From contig DCTU01000363.1 of assembly GCA_002329445.1 (NCBI GenBank), positions 5,869-12,022 on the forward strand: 6,154 bases of DNA, in the 5' to 3' direction. Source of the stretch: a bacterium UBP9_UBA1432 (GTDB taxonomy: Bacteria; Vulcanimicrobiota; Xenobia; Xenobiales; Xenobiaceae). The notes beneath the pieces are model-generated. The model ran no database searches. It was given only the letters and a program-made list of their open reading frames with translations, and was not told the DNA's origin. Made by a program: the position numbers and the translations under genes. Of the stretch, positions 1-5,461 are shown in pieces. Within the stretch, counting starts at the first letter, position 1, and the number at the start of each line of letters is the position of its first letter.

Positions 1-954
1 GAGAGCCGACGCCTGATCCAGTCCTTCACGAACTCGGACTATTTCGACGTGGTGGCCTGGCCGCAAGACACCCGGGCCATCTCCCGGTTGATCGATTCGG
101 GAACCCTGAAGGTGGGGCTGGTGATCGACCCGGACTACGCCCGGGACGTGCGCGCGGGGAGGGTGGCCCGGGCCCAGGTCCTGGTGGACGCCTCGGACCC
201 GATCACCGCCTCCTCCACGCTCTCCAACAGCGCCGGAATCGCCAACGTCCTGGGCATCCAACTGTTGGGGCGCTATCTGCGCCCCGGGACCCCCTTCACG
301 CCCCCCCAGATGCCGGTCCAGATCGACGTGCGGGGCTGGTTCAACCCCGACCTCCTGACCGCGAACTATATCGTGCCGGGCCTGATCGGCGTGATCCTGG
401 CCATGACCATGATGATGATCACGTCCATGGCCATCGTGAAGGAGCGCGAGACCGGGACCCTCGAGCAGTTGATCACCACGCCCATCAAGACCTGGGAGTT
501 GATGATCGGCAAGATCGTCCCCTACGTCCTGATGGGCTATACCCAGATGACGATCGCCCTGCTGGTGGGGATCTACGGGTTCCACGTGCCGGTGCGGGGA
601 AGCCTCTTCCTGATGTACGCCCTGACCCTGGTCTACATCGGCTGCTATCTGGGCCTGGGACTGGTGATCTCGACGGTGGCCCGCACCCAGCAGCAGGCCA
701 TGCAGATGGCCTTCTTCCTGTTCCTTCCGACCATCCTGCTGTCGGGCTTCATGTTCCCCCGGGCCGGGATGCCGGAGTGGGTGCAGATCCTGACGTTGGT
801 GATCCCTCTGACCTACTATCTGGAGATCATGCGCGGGATCGTCCTGAAGGGGGTCGGCCTGGTGGCCCTGTGGCGCTGGGTCGCTCCGATGACGGCCCTG
901 ATGATGGCCATCCTGGGCGTCGCCATGCTGCGCTTCAAGAAGCGGTTGGATTAG
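1..954 (+). CDS. ABC-2 type exporter permease, 5'-truncated
   Basis: This is the membrane subunit of an ABC exporter, most like the YhhJ/YbhS/YbhR group (ABC2_membrane_3 type). It would form the inner-membrane channel for a substrate that cannot be named here. The frame is open from base 1, so the start, first membrane helix and any fused or adjacent ATPase lie outside. Of the 317 visible residues, about 1-120 are an extracytoplasmic domain. Helices follow at about 122-146, 172-194, 202-226, 232-250 and 286-310. The family's cytoplasmic signature KERETGTLEQL lies at about residues 147-157, and LSGFMFP followed by a P-rich 'MPEW...IPLTYYLEIMRG' segment is the usual C-terminal half. The protein ends in a basic tail (RFKKRLD) before TAG at 952-954. 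A GTG at 49 is in frame but would cut into the extracytoplasmic domain, so it is not the start. The family is secure; the substrate (drug, lipid or other) is unknown. Confidence 0.93.
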   Translation, partial: ESRRLIQSFTNSDYFDVVAWPQDTRAISRLIDSGTLKVGLVIDPDYARDVRAGRVARAQVLVDASDPITASSTLSNSAGIANVLGIQLLGRYLRPGTPFTPPQMPVQIDVRGWFNPDLLTANYIVPGLIGVILAMTMMMITSMAIVKERETGTLEQLITTPIKTWELMIGKIVPYVLMGYTQMTIALLVGIYGFHVPVRGSLFLMYALTLVYIGCYLGLGLVISTVARTQQQAMQMAFFLFLPTILLSGFMFPRAGMPEWVQILTLVIPLTYYLEIMRGIVLKGVGLVALWRWVAPMTALMMAILGVAMLRFKKRLD

Positions 955-964
955 GAGCAGTGCC

Positions 965-988
965 CAGGGCCGAAGCCACAGGGCCCTG
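965..988 (+). terminator. weak stem-loop after the permease gene
   Basis: A 7-bp GC stem (CAGGGCC at 965-971, GGCCCTG at 982-988) with a 10-nt loop starts 10 nt after the permease stop codon. It is placed as a terminator would be, but no T-rich tract follows, so it may only stabilise the 3' end or be chance in GC-rich DNA. Confidence 0.25.
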
Positions 989-1179
989 AGCGGCCGGGCA
1001 GGCGCAGTCTCTCGGGCGAAGTCGGCCCCGGACTCCCCTGGTCCGCCGCTGGCAGAGATGGACCGACTCAACCAGGCGAACTCTCCCGGCAATCGGCCCG
1101 GTTGTCGCACGGACTCCAGGCCTGGCGCCTGCCGCCCCTCGGCTGGGCCCTGCTCACCATCCGGCGGATGATACGACTC

Positions 1180-1208
1180 GTGACACCGCACTCCGCTTTC
1201 GGTATGAT
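1180..1208 (+). promoter_or_regulatory. sigma70-type promoter for the acyltransferase
   Basis: GTGACA at 1180-1185 matches 5 of 6 bases of the -35 consensus. TATGAT at 1203-1208 matches 5 of 6 of the -10 consensus. The spacer is exactly 17 bp. Transcription would start near 1215, giving a 5' leader of about 165 nt before the acyltransferase ATG at 1379. The stretch is less GC-rich than its surroundings, which supports a real promoter. Confidence 0.6.
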
Positions 1209-1299
1209 TCCCCCGTGAGGCGATCCCGTGGGGTATGCACGCGGACTCCTGGGGGCCCGGGCGGAAGCCTCCCCCGAACCTCGTCGAGGGCCCCTGGAA

Positions 1300-1313
1300 C
1301 CCCCGCGCGGGGG
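1300..1313. repeat. perfect 14-bp GC palindrome in the leader
   Basis: CCCCCGCGCGGGGG is its own reverse complement. In RNA it could fold as a 5-bp stem with a GCGC loop. It lies about 65 bases upstream of the acyltransferase start, inside the predicted leader. In DNA this GC-rich it may have no function. Confidence 0.4.
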
Positions 1314-1366
1314 CATCCCATCGAGTGGCGAGGCGACCGAGGGGTTCCCGGAGGAAGTCGGCAGTT

Positions 1367-1374
1367 GGAGAAGG
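1367..1374 (+). promoter_or_regulatory. ribosome binding site of the acyltransferase
   Basis: GGAGAAGG lies just before ATG 1379, with GGAG ending 8 nt upstream. This site decides the start: an in-frame ATG at 1235 would add 48 Arg/Pro-rich residues that do not belong to the family. Confidence 0.7.
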
Positions 1375-1378
1375 TTGC

Positions 1379-2002
1379 ATGAGGGACAGGTCGCGTCCGT
1401 TGATCCTGGGGGCCAGCGGGCATGGCCGCGTGGTCGCCGACATCGCCTCGCGGTTGAACCGCTATGAGCAGATTGCCTTCCTGGATGACGACGAGGGCAA
1501 GACCAGTGCTCTGGACCATCCGGTCCTGGGAACCGTCGCGACGGTGGATCGCTATCTGGAGGATTTCGACGTGTTCGTGGCCGTGGGCGACAACCAGGTC
1601 CGCCAGCGGCTCCAGCTCGGATTGCAGGCCCGCAGTGCCAGCCTGGCAACCCTGGTCCATCCCAGCGCGGTCCTGGGCAGCCAGGTGAGCCTGGGCGCGG
1701 GGACCGCGGTCATGGCGGGCGCCGTGATCAACTGCGGGAGCGTCGTCGGGCGCGGCTGCATCATCAACACGTCGGCTTCCCTGGACCACGACAACGTCCT
1801 GGAGGACTTCGTGCACATCTCGCCGGGAGCGCACCTGGCCGGGACCGTTCACGTCGGAGAGGGCACCTGGATCGGCATCGGCGCCTGTGTCATCAACAAC
1901 CTGCGCCTGGCCGGGGGCTGTCGGATCGGCGCCGGGGCCGTCGTGATCTCGGACATCGTCGAGAGGGGAACCTACGTCGGAATTCCTGCCAGAAGGCGCT
2001 GA
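1379..2002 (+). CDS. NeuD/PglD-family sugar acyltransferase
   Basis: The 207-residue protein matches the usual length of NeuD/PglD-type enzymes, which transfer an acetyl group from acetyl-CoA to sialic acids or amino-sugar nucleotides in the cytoplasm. The N-terminus has the Rossmann-like sugar-nucleotide motif LILGASGHGRVVADI (residues 8-22), followed by FLDDDEG (34-40) and FVAVGDNQVRQRL (66-78). From about residue 92 a left-handed beta-helix of hexapeptide repeats begins (VHPSAVLGSQVSLGAGTAV). SLDHDN contains His137, which by family comparison is the catalytic base, and His146 and His152 follow in FVHISPGAHLAG. The helix ends in YVGIPARRR, the standard C-terminal GIPA motif. The start is set by the SD at 1367-1374. 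It has its own promoter (1180-1208) and converges with the gene at 2104, 101 bp away. The family is clear, but the acceptor sugar and pathway are not, as no other glycan synthesis gene adjoins it on the same strand. Confidence 0.92.
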   Translation: MRDRSRPLILGASGHGRVVADIASRLNRYEQIAFLDDDEGKTSALDHPVLGTVATVDRYLEDFDVFVAVGDNQVRQRLQLGLQARSASLATLVHPSAVLGSQVSLGAGTAVMAGAVINCGSVVGRGCIINTSASLDHDNVLEDFVHISPGAHLAGTVHVGEGTWIGIGACVINNLRLAGGCRIGAGAVVISDIVERGTYVGIPARRR

Positions 2003-2103
2003 CCTGGCCGTCTCGCTCGACATTCCGTCCCGAGGCGCAGAGATGCACGGAAGGTCGCTTCCCAGTCAGCGAAGTCGTCCACGCCGCAGACAGGATTGCC
2101 GGA

Positions 2104-3540
2104 TCAGGTCTCTCCAGGAGCCCGCATCTTCAGGACCGGGACGCCGGGCGCCAGGGGTTCCCAGGAGGTGTCGCGGAAGAATTCCTCGATGGCTTCAGGA
2201 TGGAGGTCGGCCCATCCGTCCCCGCGCTCGAAGAGGATGGGGTCGGCGACTACCCGGGTGCCCTCGGCCAGGGCCCGCTGCAGGCGCCGCCGGGCAACAA
2301 GGCGCGAGACCGGGTTCTCGGGCTGCAGGAGCACGACGCGTTCACCCAGGGCATAGCGGCCGTATTCGGTGCGCAGGGCCTCGCGGCTGAGAAGGAGCCC
2401 GTCGGGGCCCACCCAGACCAGGGCCTCCCGCACGAAGACCAGGTGGGGATTGCGCTCGGGCCAGCGGTTGGGATCGATGAACAGGCAGAAGTTGACCAGG
2501 GCCAGGGCGGCCACGGCGGCGGCAGCGGCGGGCGCGTGTCGCCCCAGGGCCCTGGCGGAAAGCCCCCAGAAGGCCAGGACCAGGGCCGCCAGGTTCTCGT
2601 TGGGGGGGTCCACCACGGCCAGGATGCCCAGGTGCAGGAGGGCGAAGAGGGCCAGAGCCTGCTCTGGCGGGGAGGCCTGGCGGAAGCCTCGGGCCACCAG
2701 GCCCAGGCCCAGCGCCGTCAACCCCAGCACCCAGGGGGCCGCGGGAGCGGTCCAGCCCGGCAGCCCCAGGACCTCGCCCGAGGGGACGCGAGAGCCGCTC
2801 AACAACAGGGGCAGGGCCTGGAAGGGGCGCAGGAGATCGGACTGGAGGAGGTGACGGGACTGGAAGTCCCTCGACAGGGTCCCCTCAGGCAGGACCTCGT
2901 GCGCCAGGGCCAGGCTTGCGCCTGCCCCCAGCAGGACCAGCAGGGCCGTCACGGCCAGGAAGAGGACCGCGTGTCGCCTGCCGCAGCGCAAACCCACCAC
3001 CGCCGCCAGGGCCGCGGCCAGCGAGATGAAGGTCCCATGGGCCAGCACGCCCAGGCCGGCTGCCACCCCGAGCCAGGCCGTGCGGGCTGCCGTGGGGGGG
3101 CGGCGGCTCCATCCCTGCAGGGCCAGCAGGACCCCGACCAGGCACAGGTTCGTGAAGCCATACCATTTGGGGTGGGTCGCGTGGAACCAGAATCCCATCG
3201 ACACCCCGGCGCCCACGGTTGCCAGCAGGGCTGAGGGCAGGCTTCCGGTCTGGCGCGCCAGCAGGACGAAGAAGGCCGACAGCGTGCCCGCCGACAGCGT
3301 GGCGCAGAGGACCTGAAGGGCGGCCAGAGGTTCGGGGAACAGCCTCTGCACCGCGGCCCACCAGGCCATCGCCGGAAGGGTCGACAGGGGGCGATAGGGA
3401 GGGATCAGGAGGGTCCACTCCCCCGAGCGCAGGTGGTCTGCCAGGAACAACGCGTCCCAGTTGAAGAGCGTCCCCAAGGTGCTGAGGAACAGGGCGGCAA
3501 ATCCCAGACCCAAGGCGGCCGCGGGCCCGGCGAGTCTCAT
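2104..3540 (-). CDS. polytopic membrane protein, GT-C-like glycosyltransferase
   Basis: The 478-residue protein has about ten predicted membrane segments, at roughly residues 4-24, 72-94, 101-119, 127-143, 153-183, 190-213, 267-284, 294-310, 315-331 and 336-354. A soluble domain follows at about 355-478. After the first helix comes NWDALFLADHLRSG with Asp29 and Asp35, then IPPYRPLSTLPAMAWW. An acidic residue in the first extracytoplasmic loop and a Y/F-RPL stretch are typical of GT-C enzymes (ArnT, PMT and related), which use lipid-linked sugars on the outer face of the inner membrane. This is by analogy; no family is firmly recognised. The ATG at 3540 is chosen because GGGGAGGT lies 5 nt upstream and a clean membrane helix begins at once. 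The open frame continues 123 codons upstream, antisense to the lipoprotein gene, but that part looks non-coding. The gene converges with the acyltransferase and diverges from the PDZ lipoprotein. Confidence 0.85.
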   Translation of the reverse strand: MRLAGPAAALGLGFAALFLSTLGTLFNWDALFLADHLRSGEWTLLIPPYRPLSTLPAMAWWAAVQRLFPEPLAALQVLCATLSAGTLSAFFVLLARQTGSLPSALLATVGAGVSMGFWFHATHPKWYGFTNLCLVGVLLALQGWSRRPPTAARTAWLGVAAGLGVLAHGTFISLAAALAAVVGLRCGRRHAVLFLAVTALLVLLGAGASLALAHEVLPEGTLSRDFQSRHLLQSDLLRPFQALPLLLSGSRVPSGEVLGLPGWTAPAAPWVLGLTALGLGLVARGFRQASPPEQALALFALLHLGILAVVDPPNENLAALVLAFWGLSARALGRHAPAAAAAVAALALVNFCLFIDPNRWPERNPHLVFVREALVWVGPDGLLLSREALRTEYGRYALGERVVLLQPENPVSRLVARRRLQRALAEGTRVVADPILFERGDGWADLHPEAIEEFFRDTSWEPLAPGVPVLKMRAPGET

Positions 3541-3545
3541 GCAGG

Positions 3546-3553
3546 ACCTCCCC
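3546..3553 (-). promoter_or_regulatory. strong ribosome binding site of the membrane protein
   Basis: On the minus strand GGGGAGGT ends 5 nt before ATG 3540, a near-ideal Shine-Dalgarno site. It fixes the start and rules out the longer frame reaching 3909. Confidence 0.75.
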
Positions 3554-3561
3554 GGGCGGCC

Positions 3562-4287
3562 GTGCAAGCCCCGTGGCAGGTGCGATCGATCGGAATCCTG
3601 GCTTTGTTCTTCTTGTGCGCATGCCTGCCCGGCTCGCGGGATCCCCTTCTGGAACAAACGCTGAGCCGTCTGGAGGAGGTCCGCTCGGTCAACCTCAGGC
3701 CCGGCTCGTTGCAGGAGCTCAACTGGCTTCCCTTGCGCGAAGGGGACCTCCTGGCGGGGCGGGATCTGGTGCTCACGGCGGTGGGTTCGCGCCTTGCCCT
3801 GAAGATTCCCGGAAGGCCCTCTCCTCTGCAGGTTCGGGGTTATCTGCCCCTCTCCGCTCTCGCGCTGGCTTCGGGCCAGGAGGTTCAGGCTCTTCCAATC
3901 CGGGGACACGCCTGGTGGGCGCGTCCGGGGCTGGGAGGGGGGCCGGCGGGGGAGGTCCCCCTGCCATTGGAGTGGGAGTCGTCCCAGGGAGTCTGGGGTT
4001 TTGCGGGAAGGCAGGCCGTCCGGCAGGGGGCCAGGGAGTCAGGCGTCGAGGTGACCCTGGTCTTCCCGGGCAGCCCCGCCGACCGGATGGGATTGCGTCC
4101 CGGCGACGTGGTGGTCGCGGGGGCCCGAGGACGGATCCGGAACCCGGAGGATCTGGCGGCTGGCCTCCTGGGACGCCAGGAGGCCACGCTCTACGTGTCC
4201 CGCTGGCCCCTCATCTGGAGGGGGACCCTTCAGGCCGCGCCTGGGGCGGGAGCTACCGGTGCTCGAATGCCGGGGGATGGAACTTGA
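3562..4287 (+). CDS. PDZ-domain lipoprotein
   Basis: This 241-residue protein is probably exported and lipid-anchored. A hydrophobic stretch IGILALFFLCAC (residues 10-21) ends in a lipobox-like LCA-C, which would put the lipidated Cys at 21. The middle (about 25-155) is an unrecognised periplasmic region. Residues about 160-225 form a PDZ domain, with LVFPGSPADRMGLRPGDVVVAG, the carboxylate-loop and helix motif seen in DegS, RseP and type II secretion GspC-like proteins. No protease triad or zinc motif is visible, so a binding or scaffold role is more likely than catalysis. The start is uncertain. GTG 3562 gives a 20-residue signal and GTG 3580 a 14-residue one; neither has a good SD. An ATG at 3433 would add a non-coding-looking stretch overlapping the divergent gene. 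Its 3' end overlaps the TonB-like gene by 35 bp. Confidence 0.8.
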   Translation: MQAPWQVRSIGILALFFLCACLPGSRDPLLEQTLSRLEEVRSVNLRPGSLQELNWLPLREGDLLAGRDLVLTAVGSRLALKIPGRPSPLQVRGYLPLSALALASGQEVQALPIRGHAWWARPGLGGGPAGEVPLPLEWESSQGVWGFAGRQAVRQGARESGVEVTLVFPGSPADRMGLRPGDVVVAGARGRIRNPEDLAAGLLGRQEATLYVSRWPLIWRGTLQAAPGAGATGARMPGDGT

Positions 4288-5134
4288 TCGGCATGATCGC
4301 GTAGCAGTGCACGCCGGGTGGGGTCCATTGCGCCATCGACGCGAAATAGTCCAGGACTTCGCGGATCTGAGGGTCGTAGGGGGCCTTCAGGACCCGGACG
4401 TTGAGGATCTTGCCCGACGGGTCCAGCTCGTATTCATACTCCGCCTCGATGCCCCCGGGCCGGGAGGGGTGCTGGTTGATTTGCCACCCCGTGTTCTGGG
4501 ACATCACCTCGAGGTTCAGAGGCCGGGTCTCGTCGGGGACGGCACCGGCCAGGTTCACGCGGTTCACGTGACAGCCGTTGCAGTCGATGATTCCCGCCCG
4601 CAGGATGTCCTCGGTGGAGGCGTTGGCAGACACCATGGCCTGCCCGCCGTCGCCGTCTCCTCCGGTTCCCCCAGGACCATTGCCGCCGGTGCCGGTGCCC
4701 CCGTGGATGCCATCAGGATCCCCGAAGGCCGTCCCGCGATCCGGGTCGCCGTCGATCGACTTGCCGCGCAGGACCGAAGAGTTCGGGTTCACCGCCGCGG
4801 GGCGTCGGTTCTTGGGAAGGTTCATCCGCAGGGACTTGGGCGCAGGCGCCGGGTCCCCACCTACGCCGGGCCGGGTCCCCTTGTGACCGGGGCGCACCAC
4901 CGGGATCTTGGGCGGGGGCGGCGGGGGCACCTTCAGCCGCGGCAGGGTCGCCGCCTTCGGCTTGTCCGGCAACTTGATGTCGCTGACCACGTCGACCTTG
5001 GCGATGACGCGGACCTTCTCGGGCTTCTCCTGCGAGGTGCCGCTCAGGGCCAGGAGGATCAGCCCGTGCAGCATGACGGACAGGATCAGCGTCGCTTTGA
5101 TGACGTTCGCGGTGGGCTGTGAAGCTACAAGCAT
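4253..5134 (-). CDS. TonB-like energy transducer with CXXCH motif
   Basis: The 293-residue protein has TonB architecture. A short cytoplasmic N-terminus is followed by one inner-membrane helix (residues about 11-31, VIKATLILSVMLHGLILLAL). Next come a periplasmic Lys/Pro region with PPPPPP (70-75), a low-complexity Gly/Asp stretch (about 129-165, two GDPD copies and GGTGTGGNGPGG), and a TonB C-terminal-like domain (about 229-285: EAEYEYELDPSGKILNVRVL and later MAQWTPPG). TonB transmits proton-motive force from ExbB/ExbD to outer-membrane receptors; no exbB or exbD is in the window. Unusually, DCNGCH (Cys185, Cys188, His189) is a CXXCH heme-c attachment motif on the periplasmic side, with Cys277 as a third cysteine. 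The start at 5134 is chosen because the helix begins soon after and an extended -10 promoter ends just upstream; the longer frame to 5344 is not protein-like. A non-TonB periplasmic role is possible, since the C-terminal similarity is read by eye. Confidence 0.85.
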   Translation of the reverse strand: MLVASQPTANVIKATLILSVMLHGLILLALSGTSQEKPEKVRVIAKVDVVSDIKLPDKPKAATLPRLKVPPPPPPKIPVVRPGHKGTRPGVGGDPAPAPKSLRMNLPKNRRPAAVNPNSSVLRGKSIDGDPDRGTAFGDPDGIHGGTGTGGNGPGGTGGDGDGGQAMVSANASTEDILRAGIIDCNGCHVNRVNLAGAVPDETRPLNLEVMSQNTGWQINQHPSRPGGIEAEYEYELDPSGKILNVRVLKAPYDPQIREVLDYFASMAQWTPPGVHCYAIMPIKFHPPAFEHR

Positions 5135-5143
5135 GGCCTTGTC

Positions 5144-5172
5144 ATTATAGCAAACGGTTGGGGGACGCTGAA
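5144..5172 (-). promoter_or_regulatory. extended -10 promoter of the TonB-like gene
   Basis: On the minus strand TATAAT (5149-5144) is a perfect -10 hexamer. It is preceded by TGC, giving the extended -10 motif TGNTATAAT. TTCAGC (5172-5167) sits 17 bp upstream as a weak -35 (3 of 6). Transcription would start near 5137, only about 3 nt before ATG 5134, so the message would be nearly leaderless. No Shine-Dalgarno site fits that ATG. Confidence 0.6.
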
Positions 5173-5221
5173 GGGTGGCCGGGCGGTGGAATCCGATCGA
5201 GAGCTCCGCTCTGTCGCCGGG

Positions 5222-5270
5222 AAAGAGAACAGCCCTCGACGGTCGGGGGGGGGGCACCCGTCGAGGGCTG
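5222..5270 (-). terminator. intrinsic terminator with C10 loop
   Basis: CAGCCCTCGACGG (5230-5242) pairs perfectly with CCGTCGAGGGCTG (5258-5270), a 13-bp stem. The 15-nt loop contains ten G on the plus strand, ten C in the minus-strand RNA. On the minus strand the stem is followed by TTCTCTTT (5229-5222), a U-rich tail. A matching AAAGAGAA (minus strand, 5286-5279) precedes it and could extend the pairing. It lies about 190 nt after the secreted-protein gene and about 50 bp before the next promoter's -35. Termination on the minus strand is inferred. Confidence 0.6.
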
Positions 5271-5344
5271 GGACTGACTTCTCTTTGGAGGCTCGGCTTG
5301 TCGCGTCGCCTGAACACAGAATACCTTCCGGGGGCTGGGCGCAA

Positions 5345-5386
5345 CAGGTAGGATCGTCCCGATCCCGACTGGGAGGATCCTACCAG
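5345..5386. repeat. long imperfect inverted repeat
   Basis: The arms 5345-5360 and 5371-5386 pair at 14 of 16 positions around a 10-nt loop, with a perfect 9-bp core (GGTAGGATC at 5347-5355, GATCCTACC at 5376-5384). It starts 75 nt past the stop of the secreted-protein gene. No T tract follows on either strand. It could be a 3'-end structure, a regulator binding site or part of a dispersed palindromic repeat. Confidence 0.5.
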
Positions 5387-5461
5387 TTTGAGATCCGAGG
5401 GGGGCCTCTGTCCGGTCGGCCAGGCCAGGACCTGCTTCGGGAGCTGGCGATGTGGCCTGTC

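Larger units (their letters stand above)
955..1378. other. intergenic region with promoter and leader
   Basis: This 424-base gap lies between the permease stop and the acyltransferase start. It holds a weak stem-loop at 965-988, a 10-bp palindrome CCAGGCCTGG at 1116-1125, a sigma70-like promoter at 1180-1208 and a GC-rich leader with a perfect 14-bp palindrome at 1300-1313. Frame 1 stays open from 955 to about 1216 after the permease TAG, but it has no ATG, GTG or TTG until late and no recognisable protein. I see no convincing gene here. Confidence 0.6.
5135..5461. other. intergenic region with promoter and two hairpins
   Basis: This 327-base gap separates the secreted-protein gene from the TonB-like gene, both on the minus strand. 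In minus-strand order it holds a long imperfect hairpin (5345-5386), a hairpin with a U-rich tail (5222-5270) and the TonB-like gene's promoter (5144-5172). That is the order expected of terminator then new promoter, so the two genes are probably separate transcription units. No protein-like small frame is seen. Confidence 0.6.

Noticed and set aside
955..1219. Possible read-through of the permease TAG into an open frame
   Set aside because: The frame stays open for about 87 codons, but the text is Pro/Gly/Arg-rich, the permease already ends in a normal basic tail, and no stop-codon-recoding structure or SECIS-like element is visible.
1068..2023. Long open frames on the minus strand opposite the acyltransferase (1068-1649 and 1154-2023)
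   Set aside because: They are antisense to a clear NeuD/PglD gene and read as Arg/Pro/Gly/Asp-rich text with no recognisable domain; open frames arise easily at this GC content.
2003..2103. Possible bidirectional terminator between the convergent acyltransferase and membrane-protein genes
   Set aside because: Only a 5-bp stem (2049-2053 with 2058-2062) and imperfect pairings are present, with no T tract on either strand.
2200..3234. A 344-residue plus-strand frame opposite the membrane protein
   Set aside because: Its Gln/Gly/Ala-rich composition is the complement of Leu/Ala/Pro codons in the true gene; it has no domain and no SD.
3541..3909. Upstream extension of the GT-C-like frame to an ATG at 3909
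   Set aside because: It would lie antisense to the PDZ lipoprotein and is Arg/Gln/Gly-rich. The ATG at 3540 has a strong SD and is followed at once by a membrane helix.
5135..5145. ATG at 5145-5143 (minus) starting a six-codon frame overlapping the TonB-like start
   Set aside because: This ATG overlaps the end of the TATAAT box, so it would lie upstream of the predicted transcription start and not be translated.
5135..5344. N-terminal extension of the TonB-like protein to 5344
   Set aside because: The added 70 residues are Arg/Pro-rich, run through the hairpin and promoter, and would bury the N-terminal membrane anchor; the ATG at 5134 fits TonB architecture.
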